A DNA stretch of 64,000 bases from positions 1,178,001-1,242,000 of the forward strand of contig CP019882.1 of the NCBI GenBank assembly GCA_002007745.1, given 5' to 3'. Positions 26,138 to 35,566 of this stretch are shown piece after piece (within the stretch, counting starts at the first letter, position 1; every line of letters starts with the position of its first letter). Origin of the DNA: Mycolicibacterium litorale. Its GTDB lineage: Bacteria > Actinomycetota > Actinomycetes > Mycobacteriales > Mycobacteriaceae. Below the pieces are notes generated by a model that had not been told where the DNA came from, searched no databases, and saw only the letters and a program-made list of their open reading frames with translations. The position numbers and the translations under genes were made by a program.

Positions 26138-29100
26138 ATGAGTTCGATCGATCGCCACCAGATGACGACCGCGCAGGAACTGCGGCGGATTCCGTCCGAG
26201 TACGGCGGAATGGCGCTGCCGAGCGCCGGCGCACAGGGTCGCCGGAGAGTCCTGACGTGGGTGGGGGCATCGGCGGTGGCGCTGGGCGTGGGCGCCGCGA
26301 TCGCGGCGACACCTGCGGTGGCGTCTGCTGATACCGGCGGCGCGACGAGCTCCAAGGAATCGACGGCGTCGACTGGCACGGCGGGCGGTAAAGAAGCGTC
26401 GCACCCCGCCGCGCATTCCCGACAGGCACGGCCGAAAACGCGAGCCCAACAACCCAGTTCGACACCCAAGTCAGCAGCTGTTGATCACTCCGCGCAGACG
26501 CCCTCGGCGCGCGGATCCGTCGCCAACGCGCGCAATAAGCCTGCCGCGGACACCTCGGTCGCTACGACAAAGCCCGACCAGGGTGGTGGCACGGCACCAG
26601 CCCCGTCGAACCGGGTGGCGGCTGCGGTGCCGGCCGGTCGTGCCAGTGCCGACTCGGCCGCGCCGTCCTCGGCGGTCAGCCCCGCGGCTTCTGCGTTGCC
26701 GACCAAGACATTTGCGGCGGCCTCGGCGAGTAGCACACCGAGTTCGGCGGTGGTCGGCGTAGGCGGTGGCCTCGAGGCGTTGGTCAGTTTCTTCTTCGGT
26801 GATGGGACGGCGACGCATCCCAACGGCGGAATCATCATCGGTAACGGCTATTCCTGGACCGCCGACAGCTGCCAGGCAGGGGTCGCGTGTCAGGGCGGCA
26901 ACGGCGGCATCCTGGGCAGCGGTGGCAACGGGTTCAACGGGGCAACGGCGGTGCCGCCGGCTGGTTCGGCAACGGCGGGGCCGGCGGCAACGGCCTGCTC
27001 GGCGTCAACGGCGGCCGTGGCGGTGACGGTGGCGCAGGCGGTTTGCTGGTCGGCAATGGCGGGCGGGGCGGCGCCGGCGCGCAGTCGGTCGAGGGCCACA
27101 TCAACGGCGGTAACGGCGGATCGGCGGGGCTGTACGGCAACGGCGGTGCGGGTGGGGCCGGCGGAATCGCGCAAACCGGTGGCGGACCCGTTCCAGCAGG
27201 GACCACCGGCGGCAACGGCGGTCGCGGCGGTACCGGCGGTGCTCTCCGCGGTGACGGTGGCGCGGGCGGCGCGGGCGGCAACGCCACCGGCATCGGAGCG
27301 ACCGGCGGTGCCGGTGGTCGTGGTGGCGACACGGGGCTCGTCTCGTTTTCCGGGAACGCGGGCGCCGGCGGCATCGGCGGCTTCGGCACCATCGGCGGCG
27401 CCGGGGGCAACGGCGGCAGCGGCGGCGCCTTCTCGTTCTTCGCCAACGGCGGGGCGGGTGGGGCCGGCGGCGACGCCCCGCTGACCAGTGACCGGCCCGG
27501 CACCGGAGGCAGGGGCGGAGACGGCGGCACCGCCGGCCAGTGGATGGGTAATGGCGGTAACGGCGGGGCCGGCGGATACGGTGGCGGCGACGGCGGTAAC
27601 GGCGGCAATGTCGGGTTGTTGTCTGTCCTCGGCGGTGGCGGCGACGGCGGTCAGGGTGGAGTCGGGCAGACCGGCGGTGTCGGTACCGACGGCGCCCTGG
27701 TGAGACCGGACGGTAGTCCCGGGAACCCCAACGGAACCGACGGATTCACCGGCGGCGCCGGCGGTCGCGGCGGCAACGGTGGCAACGGAAGCTGGTTCAT
27801 CGGGGTTGGCGGCGACGGCGGGAACGCCGGTGCGGGCGGAACCGGCGGCGACGGCGGGGCAGGCGCGAGCCGGTCCACTCCGACGATTCTGGGCCCGGGT
27901 CTCGACGGCGGTAACGGCGGGAACGGTGGTGCGGGCGGGGTAGGTGGTCAGCGTGGCGGAGAGGCTGGCGTCGGCCGGTATTTCTTCTTCATCGCAGCCG
28001 ACGGCGGCGCCGGTGCCAGCGGTGACGGCGGCGTCGGCGGCAAGGGCGGTGCCGGTGGAAAGGGTCAGGCCACCGCAGACCTGTTCGCCACCGCGGGCAC
28101 CGGCGGCCGGGGCGGCAACGGCGGTACCGGTGGAGCGGGCGGGGCGGCGACTGCCACCTCCGCGGCCGGCGACGGTGGTGTCGGCGGCGTCGGGGGCCGG
28201 GGCGGCTCGGGTGGCTCGGGCGGTTGGACCGAGGCCAACGAACCGATCGGTAAGGGTGGCGCGCCCGGTGCCGCCGGTCTGGGCGGTGACGGTGGTGTCG
28301 GCGGCGCCGGCAGCACCACCGAGATCAGCGGCGCCGGCGGAACCGGTGGTACCGGTGGCATCGGCGGACGGGGCGGCGCGGGCCGTGACGGCGTCGACGG
28401 TGGTGTCGGCGGCGTCGGGGGCAATGGCGGCAACAGTGGCGCCGACGGCGGTGCGGGTCGCGAGACCGGCGGCTACGGCGGTGCCGGCGGCCAGGGCGGC
28501 AGTCCGGGCCACACCGCCGCCAGCGGGACGCCCGGTCGAGTCGGAGCCTACGGAGCGCCGGGCGACAACGGTGTGCCCGCCCCGCCGATGCCGGACTCCT
28601 CGGTCACGACCGCAACGCAGGGCGCCGCGACGGCCGACATCGCCACACCGCAATCGGTGTGGGAGGACATCTCCCGCCGGCTCACCTACATCTTCTTCAA
28701 CACCAAACCGAGCGCTGATCCCACGCTGAGCGCAAACATCGGTGGGGGCAAGCAGGTCTCAATCGACGTCAATGCCGACGACACCAATGGGTTCGGCGCG
28801 ACGTACAGCGTCACGACGCAGCCCCGCTACGGCAAAGTCGAACTGCAAGAAGACGGTACGTACCTCTACACCGTCGATCCCCGTCTGGTGACGCCGGGAA
28901 TCACCGATTCGTTCGTGATCACGGTGGAGAACGGAAGTGCCGCTCGGCTCCCCGGTGTAGCCGGACTGGTGCAGAGTTGGCTGCACTCCTGGGCGGTCTC
29001 GGCGGGATTGTCGGCGCCCGACACCGATGAGGTGACCATCGCCGTCAAGATCGACGGAGACCAGTACTACGGCACGCCGGCGATCAATTCGGCCTACTGG

Positions 29101-29744
29101 GTCAAGCAGAGCTATGACAACTGTGCGTTGATGGCAGGGGCGATGGCCGTCGGCCAGCTCAGGGGGAAGGTGAGCCTCGAGCCGACCGAAGAACAGATGG
29201 TCACGCTCGCCAAGGCCACCGACAGCGTCTTCTTCCCGGGCCAGAAGATGTATCTCCACGAGAACATCCACGAAGGTCTGGTCAACCAGGACCTCGCCGT
29301 GTTGCTGTCGAAATACTTCGGTGTCCAGACGAAACTGACCAAGTACCAGACGACCGTTGTCAAGGACGGACAGACCGTCGCCGTCGCGACCGCCGCGGAC
29401 GGCCAGCGCGCACTCTCCGACCTCAAAGCCGAAGTCGCCAAGGGTAACGCGGTGATAGTCGGGGTCAATGCCCAGACCTTATGGACCTCCGTCAAGGGCG
29501 AGAATCCCGACACCCCGAGTACGACGAGCCGAACCACGACGTGGTGGTCATCGGCGTGGATGTGGAAGCCGGCCTGGTGTATCTCAATGACAGCGGACCG
29601 GGTTTCCAAGGGGAGATGGTGCGCGACGAGGACGGCAACCTGGTCAAGAAGTACCCGTACGGTGAGCCGGTGACCATCGGTGCGTTCATGGCGGCCTGGC
29701 AGACCACGTCCTACGAAACCCTGGTGGTGTCGCTGCCCAGCTAG
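26138..29744 (+). CDS. Exported PGRS-like protein with Ig-like and papain/C39-like domains (paralogue), two apparent frameshifts
   Basis: The ATG at 26138 follows GGGGGAG. The signal region (VLTWVGASAVALGVGAAIAA, AxA at VASA) is nearly identical to that of the protein at 434-3856. The frame breaks at GGGG 26938-26941 and again at CCCC 29513-29516. One added base at each site gives FNGGNGGAAGWFG and ENPDTPEYDEPNHD, matching the paralogue, and a product of 1202 residues. Domain order is signal, Ala/Pro/Ser linker, PGRS repeats, Ig-like domain (YIFFNTKPS), papain-like domain. Catalytic candidates are Cys (codon 29122), His (29535) and Asn/Asp (29586-29591); without the second repair His and Asn would be lost. 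Base-calling error is the simplest reading; true decay or phase variation cannot be excluded. Confidence 0.78.
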
Positions 29745-30050
29745 TCGGCCGGTTGAGCGACACCGGCGAGCTCGCCGAAGTCCTCGCCGAAGTCATTGAC
29801 TGCCAACCCGTCCCGGGATGGCAGGGCAGTGTGACGCGGTCGGTGAAACACCTTCGGTGCCACTGGCGATGTAGACCGTGGCAGGCTAGAGTCCCATCGG
29901 CAATCGCATCTTCCCGGTCCGTCTAGGGGCAACTCGTAGAGAACCGTCGGGTCACCTTGTGTCGTCGACCGGGCTCAGCCTTTGCTACGCAAGAGGCGGC
30001 CGCGGGCGGGGGCACGGGCCGCGGAATTTTCTATCGTGGGGGAACAGTCC
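29745..30050. other. Non-coding spacer before the GH2 gene
   Basis: About 306 bp. It starts with a direct repeat of CTCGCCGAAGTC (around 29768-29791) and ends with the GTGGGGGAAC ribosome binding region of the next gene. No gene, RNA or strong terminator is seen. Confidence 0.4.
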
Positions 30051-31994
30051 ATGGCCGGCGACGTTGTGCTGTCGCGTCGAATCTTGATCAGCCGTTTTGC
30101 CGCAGCCGCATTGGCGTTGTTGGCTGTTGTGATGACGGGCAACTCGCCGGCCAATGCGGTCGTGATGTGGCATCCGAAAGCGGCACTGCTGCCTACTCCG
30201 TGGACCAAGTTGGTCGGACCGGACAACGCTCTGCCCGACTATCCCCGTCCGCAGATGACCCGGTCGAACTGGCTCAACCTCAACGGCGTCTGGGGTTACA
30301 TGGGGCGATCCGCCGGCGCGGCGCTGTCGGCGCCCCCACCCGCCGAGTCCTACCGCGAGCAGGTCCTGGTGCCCTTTCCCGTGGAGTCGGCGCTGTCCGG
30401 TATCGAGCGTCACGACGACGAGATGTGGTACCGCAAGCTCGTCAAGCTGCCCAGTAGCTGGTTGGGCCGGCATGTCCTGCTGCATTTCGGCGCGGTCGAC
30501 CAGATCGCCACCGTCTGGGTGAACGGCCGGCAGGTCGCGCGCCATGAAGGCGGCTACACCGAGTTCAGTGCCGACATCACCGAGGCGCTGCGCGGTCAGG
30601 GCACCCAGGAGATCGTCGTGCGGGTCGAAGACCGCAACGAGGCCAGCCCGTTTCCGGTCGGCAAGCAGCGCACCAAACCCGAGGGCCTGTTCTACACCGG
30701 TGCATCGGGCATCTGGCAGACCGTCTGGTTGGAGCCGGTGCGCGCGGCGCACATCGACAAGCTCGACATCACCCCGGACCTGACGAGTCTGACTGTCACA
30801 CCACGGGTTTCCGGGACACGGAATGAGCGTGCCCTGGTCACCGTCGCCGAGCCCGGCGGCCGGGTGGTCTCGATCGCATCCGCTCATGCCGGTGAGCCGA
30901 TTCACCTACCCATACCGGACCCACACCTGTGGACCCCGGACGATCCCCACCTCTATGACCTGCAGGTCGCGCTGCTCAGTCCGTCGGGCAAGGTCCTCGA
31001 TTCGGTGAAGAGTTACAGCGGACTGCGCACGATCAGCACCGTGCGCGACGGCCAGGGTAGGGCGCGCATCGCGTTGAACGGAAAGATCACCTTCCTGCAC
31101 GGCCCGTTGGACCAGGGGTACTGGCCGGATGGTGTCTACACCGCGCCGACCGACGATGCACTGAAGTCCGATCTGCAGCGGATCAAGGACTTGGGCATGA
31201 ACTTCGTGCGCAAGCACGGCAAGGTCGAGCCGGCACGGTGGTACTACTGGGCGGACAAACTCGGCCTGCTGGTCTGGCAGGACATGCCCTCGCTGGACGT
31301 ATCACTCGACATTCCGGTCGGCCCGGCGCCGGAGCCGGCACCGGCGGCAAAGGTCAACTTCGAAAAAGAACTCGTGGCGATGATCGACCAGCTGCGCAGT
31401 GTGACCTCGATTGTCGGCTGGGTGCCGTTCAACGAGGGCTGGGGTGAGTTCGACACAGCGCGAATCGCCAACGTGGTCAAGGCCGCGGACCCGACTCGGA
31501 TGGTGGACGCCAACAGTGGCGTGAACTGTTGCAAGTCGCGCGGCGACACCGGTGCCGGTGACATCTATGACGATCACACCTACGTGGGACCCGGGCGGCC
31601 GAAGATGCCCGACGACCGGACGAAAGCGCTGCAGAAGGGACCTACCGTCGTCGACAACCGGGTGCGGGTGGACGGCGAATACGGTGGGCTGGGATTGGTG
31701 CTCGCCACGAACCGCTGGCCCGGCCGTCCACAGGCGTATGAGATGGCCGATACCCCGAACCGGCTGACCGATCGCTACGTCGAGGTCAGCCGGGCGCTGG
31801 AGGACATCGTGCGCAGGGATGGGTTGTCGGGTGCGATCTACACGCAGACCAGCGACGTGGAGAACGAGGTCAACGGATTCCTCAGCTATGACCGATGGCT
31901 GGTGAAGATGCCGATTCCGATTGTGGCGGAGCGTAATCGCGCGGTCATCGCAGCCGGAACGCCGGGCGCCGAGCCGCCCGACGTCCGCCGATGA
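30051..31994 (+). CDS. Exported glycoside hydrolase family 2 protein
   Basis: 647 residues from the ATG at 30051, with GGGGGAA upstream. An N-terminal export signal (FAAAALALLAVVM, cleavage near ANA) comes first. A GH2 sugar-binding jelly roll (WVNGRQVARHEGGYTEF), an Ig-like domain, and a TIM barrel follow. The acid/base Glu462 is in VPFNEGWGE and the nucleophile is probably Glu543 in DGEYGGLG. It should act outside the membrane as a beta-glycosidase (galactosidase, glucuronidase or mannosidase type). It has no sugar-operon neighbours. Confidence 0.85.
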   Translation: MAGDVVLSRRILISRFAAAALALLAVVMTGNSPANAVVMWHPKAALLPTPWTKLVGPDNALPDYPRPQMTRSNWLNLNGVWGYMGRSAGAALSAPPPAESYREQVLVPFPVESALSGIERHDDEMWYRKLVKLPSSWLGRHVLLHFGAVDQIATVWVNGRQVARHEGGYTEFSADITEALRGQGTQEIVVRVEDRNEASPFPVGKQRTKPEGLFYTGASGIWQTVWLEPVRAAHIDKLDITPDLTSLTVTPRVSGTRNERALVTVAEPGGRVVSIASAHAGEPIHLPIPDPHLWTPDDPHLYDLQVALLSPSGKVLDSVKSYSGLRTISTVRDGQGRARIALNGKITFLHGPLDQGYWPDGVYTAPTDDALKSDLQRIKDLGMNFVRKHGKVEPARWYYWADKLGLLVWQDMPSLDVSLDIPVGPAPEPAPAAKVNFEKELVAMIDQLRSVTSIVGWVPFNEGWGEFDTARIANVVKAADPTRMVDANSGVNCCKSRGDTGAGDIYDDHTYVGPGRPKMPDDRTKALQKGPTVVDNRVRVDGEYGGLGLVLATNRWPGRPQAYEMADTPNRLTDRYVEVSRALEDIVRRDGLSGAIYTQTSDVENEVNGFLSYDRWLVKMPIPIVAERNRAVIAAGTPGAEPPDVRR

Positions 31995-32011
31995 CGCCGC
32001 CTCACCTGCCA

Positions 32012-32338
32012 TCAGTTGGTGCAGTTCAGTGACACGGTGATGGTGCGATTGACCACGACGGGCACCAGGATGTCGCGACCCCGTCCGCGGCCGATCTCCA
32101 CCAGCTGGGTCTGGTCGTGCGGGTTTCGGACACTGGTGACCACGCACCGGTCCAGCGGCGCGGTGCCGATCCGGTCCACATTGACGTCGAAGCCCTGAGC
32201 CTGCAGTTGGCCGATCGTGACGACAGCCGACTCGGCCTTGGCCGGACCAGCCGGCCCGAGCAGCGTTGCCAGCGCGCCAGCCACGCCGGTGGCGACCAGT
32301 GCCAGGCTGTACCGGCGGTTGCGCGTCATCGTTGTCAT
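32012..32338 (-). CDS. Small exported protein, two-Cys family (copy 1)
   Basis: 108 residues from the ATG at 32336-32338, with AGGAG upstream. A signal peptide (SLALVATGVAGALATLLGPA, AKA site) precedes a mature part of about 75 residues. The core DVNVDRIGTAPLDRCVVTSV and C-terminal VVVNRTITVSLNC give two Cys that may form a disulfide. A clear paralogue lies at 41773-42087. The function is unknown; such small secreted proteins are common in mycobacteria. Confidence 0.8.
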   Translation of the reverse strand: MTTMTRNRRYSLALVATGVAGALATLLGPAGPAKAESAVVTIGQLQAQGFDVNVDRIGTAPLDRCVVTSVRNPHDQTQLVEIGRGRGRDILVPVVVNRTITVSLNCTN

Positions 32339-32572
32339 CTCAGAACTCCTGGTATCCAAGGGCTGTTGGGGCCCGATGGGTGATGACTTCGATGGTGGTC
32401 GTCTGACGGTCACCGAGCTTGGAGGTTGTGTGGAGAACGGCCGGAGATCGGCCGCAGCGCGCCGGGACCGATGTTCCCCTGGTTGTGGGACCTTCGCCCG
32501 TATCGGCCCTCGGTGCAGCGCGGATAGCGTCGGAGATGTCGGTACCTACCACCTACGAATGAAGGATCTGTC

Positions 32573-32863
32573 ATGACCGAGGTCACCGAGACACCCACCG
32601 AAACCACTCCGACCAGCGAATTGCTCGAAGAGGTCCACGAATCGGCCAAGGTAGGCCAGAACGCCGCAGCAGAGGCGCTGCGGTTGTTCCGCCAGACGGT
32701 CAACGAGGCGGTGCCCGAGGCACTGCAGCCGCTGCGGACCAAGCTCGTCGATGCCGCTATCGAACTGGCCGACAAGCTCGTCACCGCGCAATATCAGTTC
32801 AACCGCAACCTCATTCGCAGCGCCGACCGGGCGCTGGGCACGGCTGAGGACGACAAGAAGTAG
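32573..32863 (+). CDS. Small acidic helical protein, function unknown
   Basis: 96 residues. A Thr/Glu-rich start (MTEVTETPTETTPTSE) is followed by long amphipathic helices (SAKVGQNAAAEALRLFRQTV, KLVDAAIELADKLVTAQYQF) and a charged tail. No signal peptide or Cys. The layout is like phasin or other surface-coating helical proteins, but I do not recognise a named family. It stands alone, with 234 bp upstream. Confidence 0.65.
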   Translation: MTEVTETPTETTPTSELLEEVHESAKVGQNAAAEALRLFRQTVNEAVPEALQPLRTKLVDAAIELADKLVTAQYQFNRNLIRSADRALGTAEDDKK

Positions 32864-33051
32864 TCGCTGGTTTCTCCGTTCTCCTCGACGCGTGAACGGG
32901 TGGGATTCGCCGGTGCGGCCGACTTCCACCCGTCGCGGGTCGGTTACCGCTGATACGCGTTGACCCGCGCCGATGCGACCGCACTGGATTACCCGCCGTA
33001 GCACTGGCCATGATGGACGGTGACGCGATCAACGCCTAAGGAGTGTCGAAC

Positions 33052-33834
33052 GTGAGCATCGGATCCGATCAGCCTGTGACCGACTACCCGCAGATGGCCG
33101 CGGCCCGTGGCCGCATCGAACCCGCGCCGCGGCGGGTCCGAGGCTTCCTCGGCGAGCAGTTGATATTCGACACAACCGCAGCGCGCTACGTGTGGGAAGT
33201 GCCGTACTACCCGCAGTACTACATCCCGATCCGGGATGTGCGGCCCGGCTTCCTGCAAGACGAGAACCATCCGCAACGGGTGCAGTTCGGACCGTCCCGC
33301 ACCTTCACGGTGGTCAGCGACACGCAGAAGCACGCATCGGCGGCACGGGTATTCGACGACGGTGACGGCCCGGTGGCCGGGCTGGTCCGGTTCGAGTGGG
33401 CAGCGCTGACGTGGTTCGAGGAAGACGAGCCGATCTACGGCCATCCCCGCAATCCGTATTCCCGGGTGGACGCGCTGCGGTCGCACCGCCACGTCACCGT
33501 CGAACTCGACGGCGTGCTGCTGGCCGATACCACCAGTCCGGTCCTGCTGTTTGAAACAGGTTTGCCGACAAGGTATTACATCGATCGAACCGACGTGGCG
33601 TTTGTGCATCTCGAGCCGTCCGACACCCAGACGCTGTGCCCGTACAAAGGCGTGACCTCAGGCTATTGGTCGGTGCGGGCCAACGGGGAGGTGCACGCCG
33701 ACCTCGCGTGGACGTACAACACCCCGCTGCCCGCGGTCGCGCCGATCGCCAACATGGTCGCCTTCTACAACGAGAAGCTCGACATTACCGTCGACGGTGA
33801 GCGACTGGCCCGGGTCAAGACACAGTTCTCCTGA
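33052..33834 (+). CDS. DUF427 tandem-domain protein
   Basis: 260 residues from a GTG at 33052, placed by AAGGAG at 33038-33043. Two DUF427 domains are seen. The first runs to about residue 120 (FDTTAARYVWEVPYYPQYYI) and the second includes VTVELDGVLLADTTSPVLLFETGLPTR (two halves), TQTLCPYKGVTSGYWSVR and AWTYNTPLP. These beta-tent proteins have no established function. It converges with ohr. Confidence 0.85.
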   Translation: MSIGSDQPVTDYPQMAAARGRIEPAPRRVRGFLGEQLIFDTTAARYVWEVPYYPQYYIPIRDVRPGFLQDENHPQRVQFGPSRTFTVVSDTQKHASAARVFDDGDGPVAGLVRFEWAALTWFEEDEPIYGHPRNPYSRVDALRSHRHVTVELDGVLLADTTSPVLLFETGLPTRYYIDRTDVAFVHLEPSDTQTLCPYKGVTSGYWSVRANGEVHADLAWTYNTPLPAVAPIANMVAFYNEKLDITVDGERLARVKTQFS

Positions 33835-33856
33835 ACGGTCCCGCCGCCGCGTTCAG
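33831..33856. terminator. Short hairpin between convergent genes
   Basis: CTGAACG (33831-33837) pairs with CGTTCAG (33850-33856) around a 12-nt loop. The stem covers the stop codons of both the DUF427 gene and ohr, so it may end both transcripts. There is no T tract. Confidence 0.4.
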
Positions 33857-34275
33857 TCGTCGGTGACGGTGAGCGTGACGTCGATGTTGCCCCGGGTGGC
33901 ATTGGAGTACGGGCACACCTGGTGGGCCTTGTCGGCCAGTGCAACGGCTGTGTCGTGGTCGACGTTGGGCAGCACGATCTCCAGCTCGACGGCCAGGACG
34001 AATCCGCCGGCATCATTGCTTCCCAGCGAAACCTTGGCGCCCACAGCGGAATCGGAGACGTCGGCCTTCTCCTGCCGGGCGACCAGCCGCAGCGCGGAGT
34101 GGTAGCAGGCCGCGTAGCCGACGGCGAAGAGCTGCTCGGGATTGGTGCCCACACCCGAGCCGCCCATCTCCTTGGGGATGCTCAGGTCGACGTCGACCTT
34201 CCCGTCGGAGGTGCGGCCGTGTCCGTCGCGACCCTCACCGGTGGCCAGTGCCTCCGCGGTATAGAGAACCTTCAT
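33853..34275 (-). CDS. ohr: Organic hydroperoxide resistance protein (OsmC/Ohr)
   Basis: 140 residues. Ohr reduces organic and lipid hydroperoxides with two catalytic Cys, seen here as Cys57 in GYAACYHSAL and Cys121 in HQVCPYSNATR, and with family motifs GGSGVGTNPEQLFAVGYAAC. ATG at 34275 is preceded by a GAAAGGAT region. It lies 15 bp downstream of the OhrR-type regulator on the same strand and is probably induced by organic peroxides. Confidence 0.93.
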   Translation of the reverse strand: MKVLYTAEALATGEGRDGHGRTSDGKVDVDLSIPKEMGGSGVGTNPEQLFAVGYAACYHSALRLVARQEKADVSDSAVGAKVSLGSNDAGGFVLAVELEIVLPNVDHDTAVALADKAHQVCPYSNATRGNIDVTLTVTDD

Positions 34276-34290
34276 GTCCGATCCTTTCTC

Positions 34291-34722
34291 TTATTGGTTG
34301 GCGAGCACGGTGTCGCTCAAACGCTGTACCGCGTCACGCAAAGCGACGATCTCGTCCAGGCTCATGTCCGACACCGCGAGCAGCCGCTCAGGAATGCAAG
34401 CCGCCTTGCCCTGCAGACGTTTTCCAGCGGTGGTGAGGACCACGTCAACACGGCGCTCGTCCTCGGCGGAGCGTTCCCTGGCTACGTACCCGACCGTCTC
34501 GAGGCGCTTGAGCAGTGGCGAGAGGGTGCCCGAATCGAGATGTAACCGCTCGCAGAGCCTGCCGACGTTGGCGCGGCCCTCCTCCCATAACACCAACAGC
34601 ACCAGGTACTGCGGATAGGTGAGATCCAGCTCGGCGAGCAGGGGCCGATACGCCGCGGTGACTGCACGCGATGCGGAGTACAACGCAAAGCACAGCTGGT
34701 CATCGAGGCGAGGAGCGGTCAC
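34291..34722 (-). CDS. ohrR: OhrR-type MarR peroxide sensor
   Basis: 143 residues from a GTG at 34720-34722. The start DDQLCFALYSASRA holds the single redox-sensing Cys (Cys11) typical of OhrR. The winged helix is LCERLHLDSGTLSPLLKRLE. Oxidation of that Cys by organic peroxides releases the repressor from DNA. The upstream palindrome at 34739-34753 would lie inside the gene if the ATG at 34758 were used, which supports the later start. Confidence 0.88.
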   Translation of the reverse strand: MTAPRLDDQLCFALYSASRAVTAAYRPLLAELDLTYPQYLVLLVLWEEGRANVGRLCERLHLDSGTLSPLLKRLETVGYVARERSAEDERRVDVVLTTAGKRLQGKAACIPERLLAVSDMSLDEIVALRDAVQRLSDTVLANQ

Positions 34723-34738
34723 CAGCTGAACTGTAGTA

Positions 34739-34753
34739 CACAATTCAATTGTG
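34739..34753. promoter_or_regulatory. OhrR operator
   Basis: Perfect palindrome CACAATT-C-AATTGTG, 17 bp upstream of the ohrR GTG. It resembles the known OhrR site with TACAATT/AATTGTA arms. Confidence 0.65.
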
Positions 34754-34792
34754 CACAACTAGAATGTGGATCCGGGATGTATCCCGGCCCGC

Positions 34793-35566
34793 CTAGAGAA
34801 CCTTCGACAGGAAATCCTGGAGGCGTTGGCTTTTAGGGTTGCCGAACACCTCGTCCGGGGAGTCGTCCTCGACGATGTTGCCGTCAGCCATGAAGATCAC
34901 CCGCGACGAGACCTCCCGAGCAAACCCCATCTCGTGGGTGACGACCACCATCGTCATACCGCCCTCGGCGAGGTCGCGCAGCACCTGCAGCACATCACCC
35001 ACCATCTCCGGGTCCAATGCGCTGGTGGCCTCGTCGAACAACATGATGGACGGATCCATCGCCAGCGCGCGGGCGATGGCGACGCGTTGCTTCTGCCCAC
35101 CCGACAAGGTGCCCGGTTTGACGTTCGCCTTGTCGGCAAGGCCCACCTGCCCGAGCAGTTCTTTGGCCTTCTTCTCGGCGGCGGCCTTGTCCATCTTCTT
35201 GGTCACCAACGGCGCCAGGGTGATGTTCTCCAGCACCGTCATGTGCGGAAAGAGGTTGAAGTGCTGGAACACCATGCCGATGTGCTGACGCACCTTGTCC
35301 AGATTGACCTTCGGATCGGTCAGGTCGAACTGGTCGACCACAACCTTGCCGGCGGTGATGTCCTCCAGCTTGTTCAGGCAGCGCAGGAAGGTCGACTTGC
35401 CGGACCCCGACGGCCCGATGACACACACCACCTCGCCCTGCTTGATGTCGGTGGTGATGCCGTCGAGGACCACCAGCTCCCCGAAGGCTTTCTTCAGCCC
35501 CTCGATGTGGATCATGACGGTGCCTTCTGGCCCCGCCGCGGCGGCATCGGGAACGAGCTTGGTCAT
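34793..35566 (-). CDS. glnQ: Polar amino acid (glutamine-type) ABC transporter ATP-binding protein
   Basis: 257 residues. Walker [11 protein letters not shown]-loop [11 protein letters not shown], signature [15 protein letters not shown], Walker [13 protein letters not shown] and switch [10 protein letters not shown] are complete. The start ATGA overlaps the stop of the permease gene upstream, so both are made together. It energises uptake by the fused binding-protein/permease encoded next to it. Glutamine as substrate is inferred from family likeness. Confidence 0.9.
   Translation of the reverse strand: MTKLVPDAAAAGPEGTVMIHIEGLKKAFGELVVLDGITTDIKQGEVVCVIGPSGSGKSTFLRCLNKLEDITAGKVVVDQFDLTDPKVNLDKVRQHIGMVFQHFNLFPHMTVLENITLAPLVTKKMDKAAAEKKAKELLGQVGLADKANVKPGTLSGGQKQRVAIARALAMDPSIMLFDEATSALDPEMVGDVLQVLRDLAEGGMTMVVVTHEMGFAREVSSRVIFMADGNIVEDDSPDEVFGNPKSQRLQDFLSKVL

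Noticed and set aside
26887..28600. Tandem GGC/GGN repeats that look like a repeat array
   Set aside because: They are coding Gly-rich repeats without constant spacers, so not CRISPR or a non-coding satellite.
26890..28653. 587-codon minus-strand frame opposite the second PGRS gene
   Set aside because: Ala/Thr/Val-rich translation of antisense repeats with no domain and no ribosome binding site.
26938..29516. Programmed -1 frameshifting in the PGRS paralogue
   Set aside because: There is no X-XXY-YYZ heptamer with downstream structure that I can see, and three other genes in the window have the same run-loss pattern, so sequencing error is simpler.
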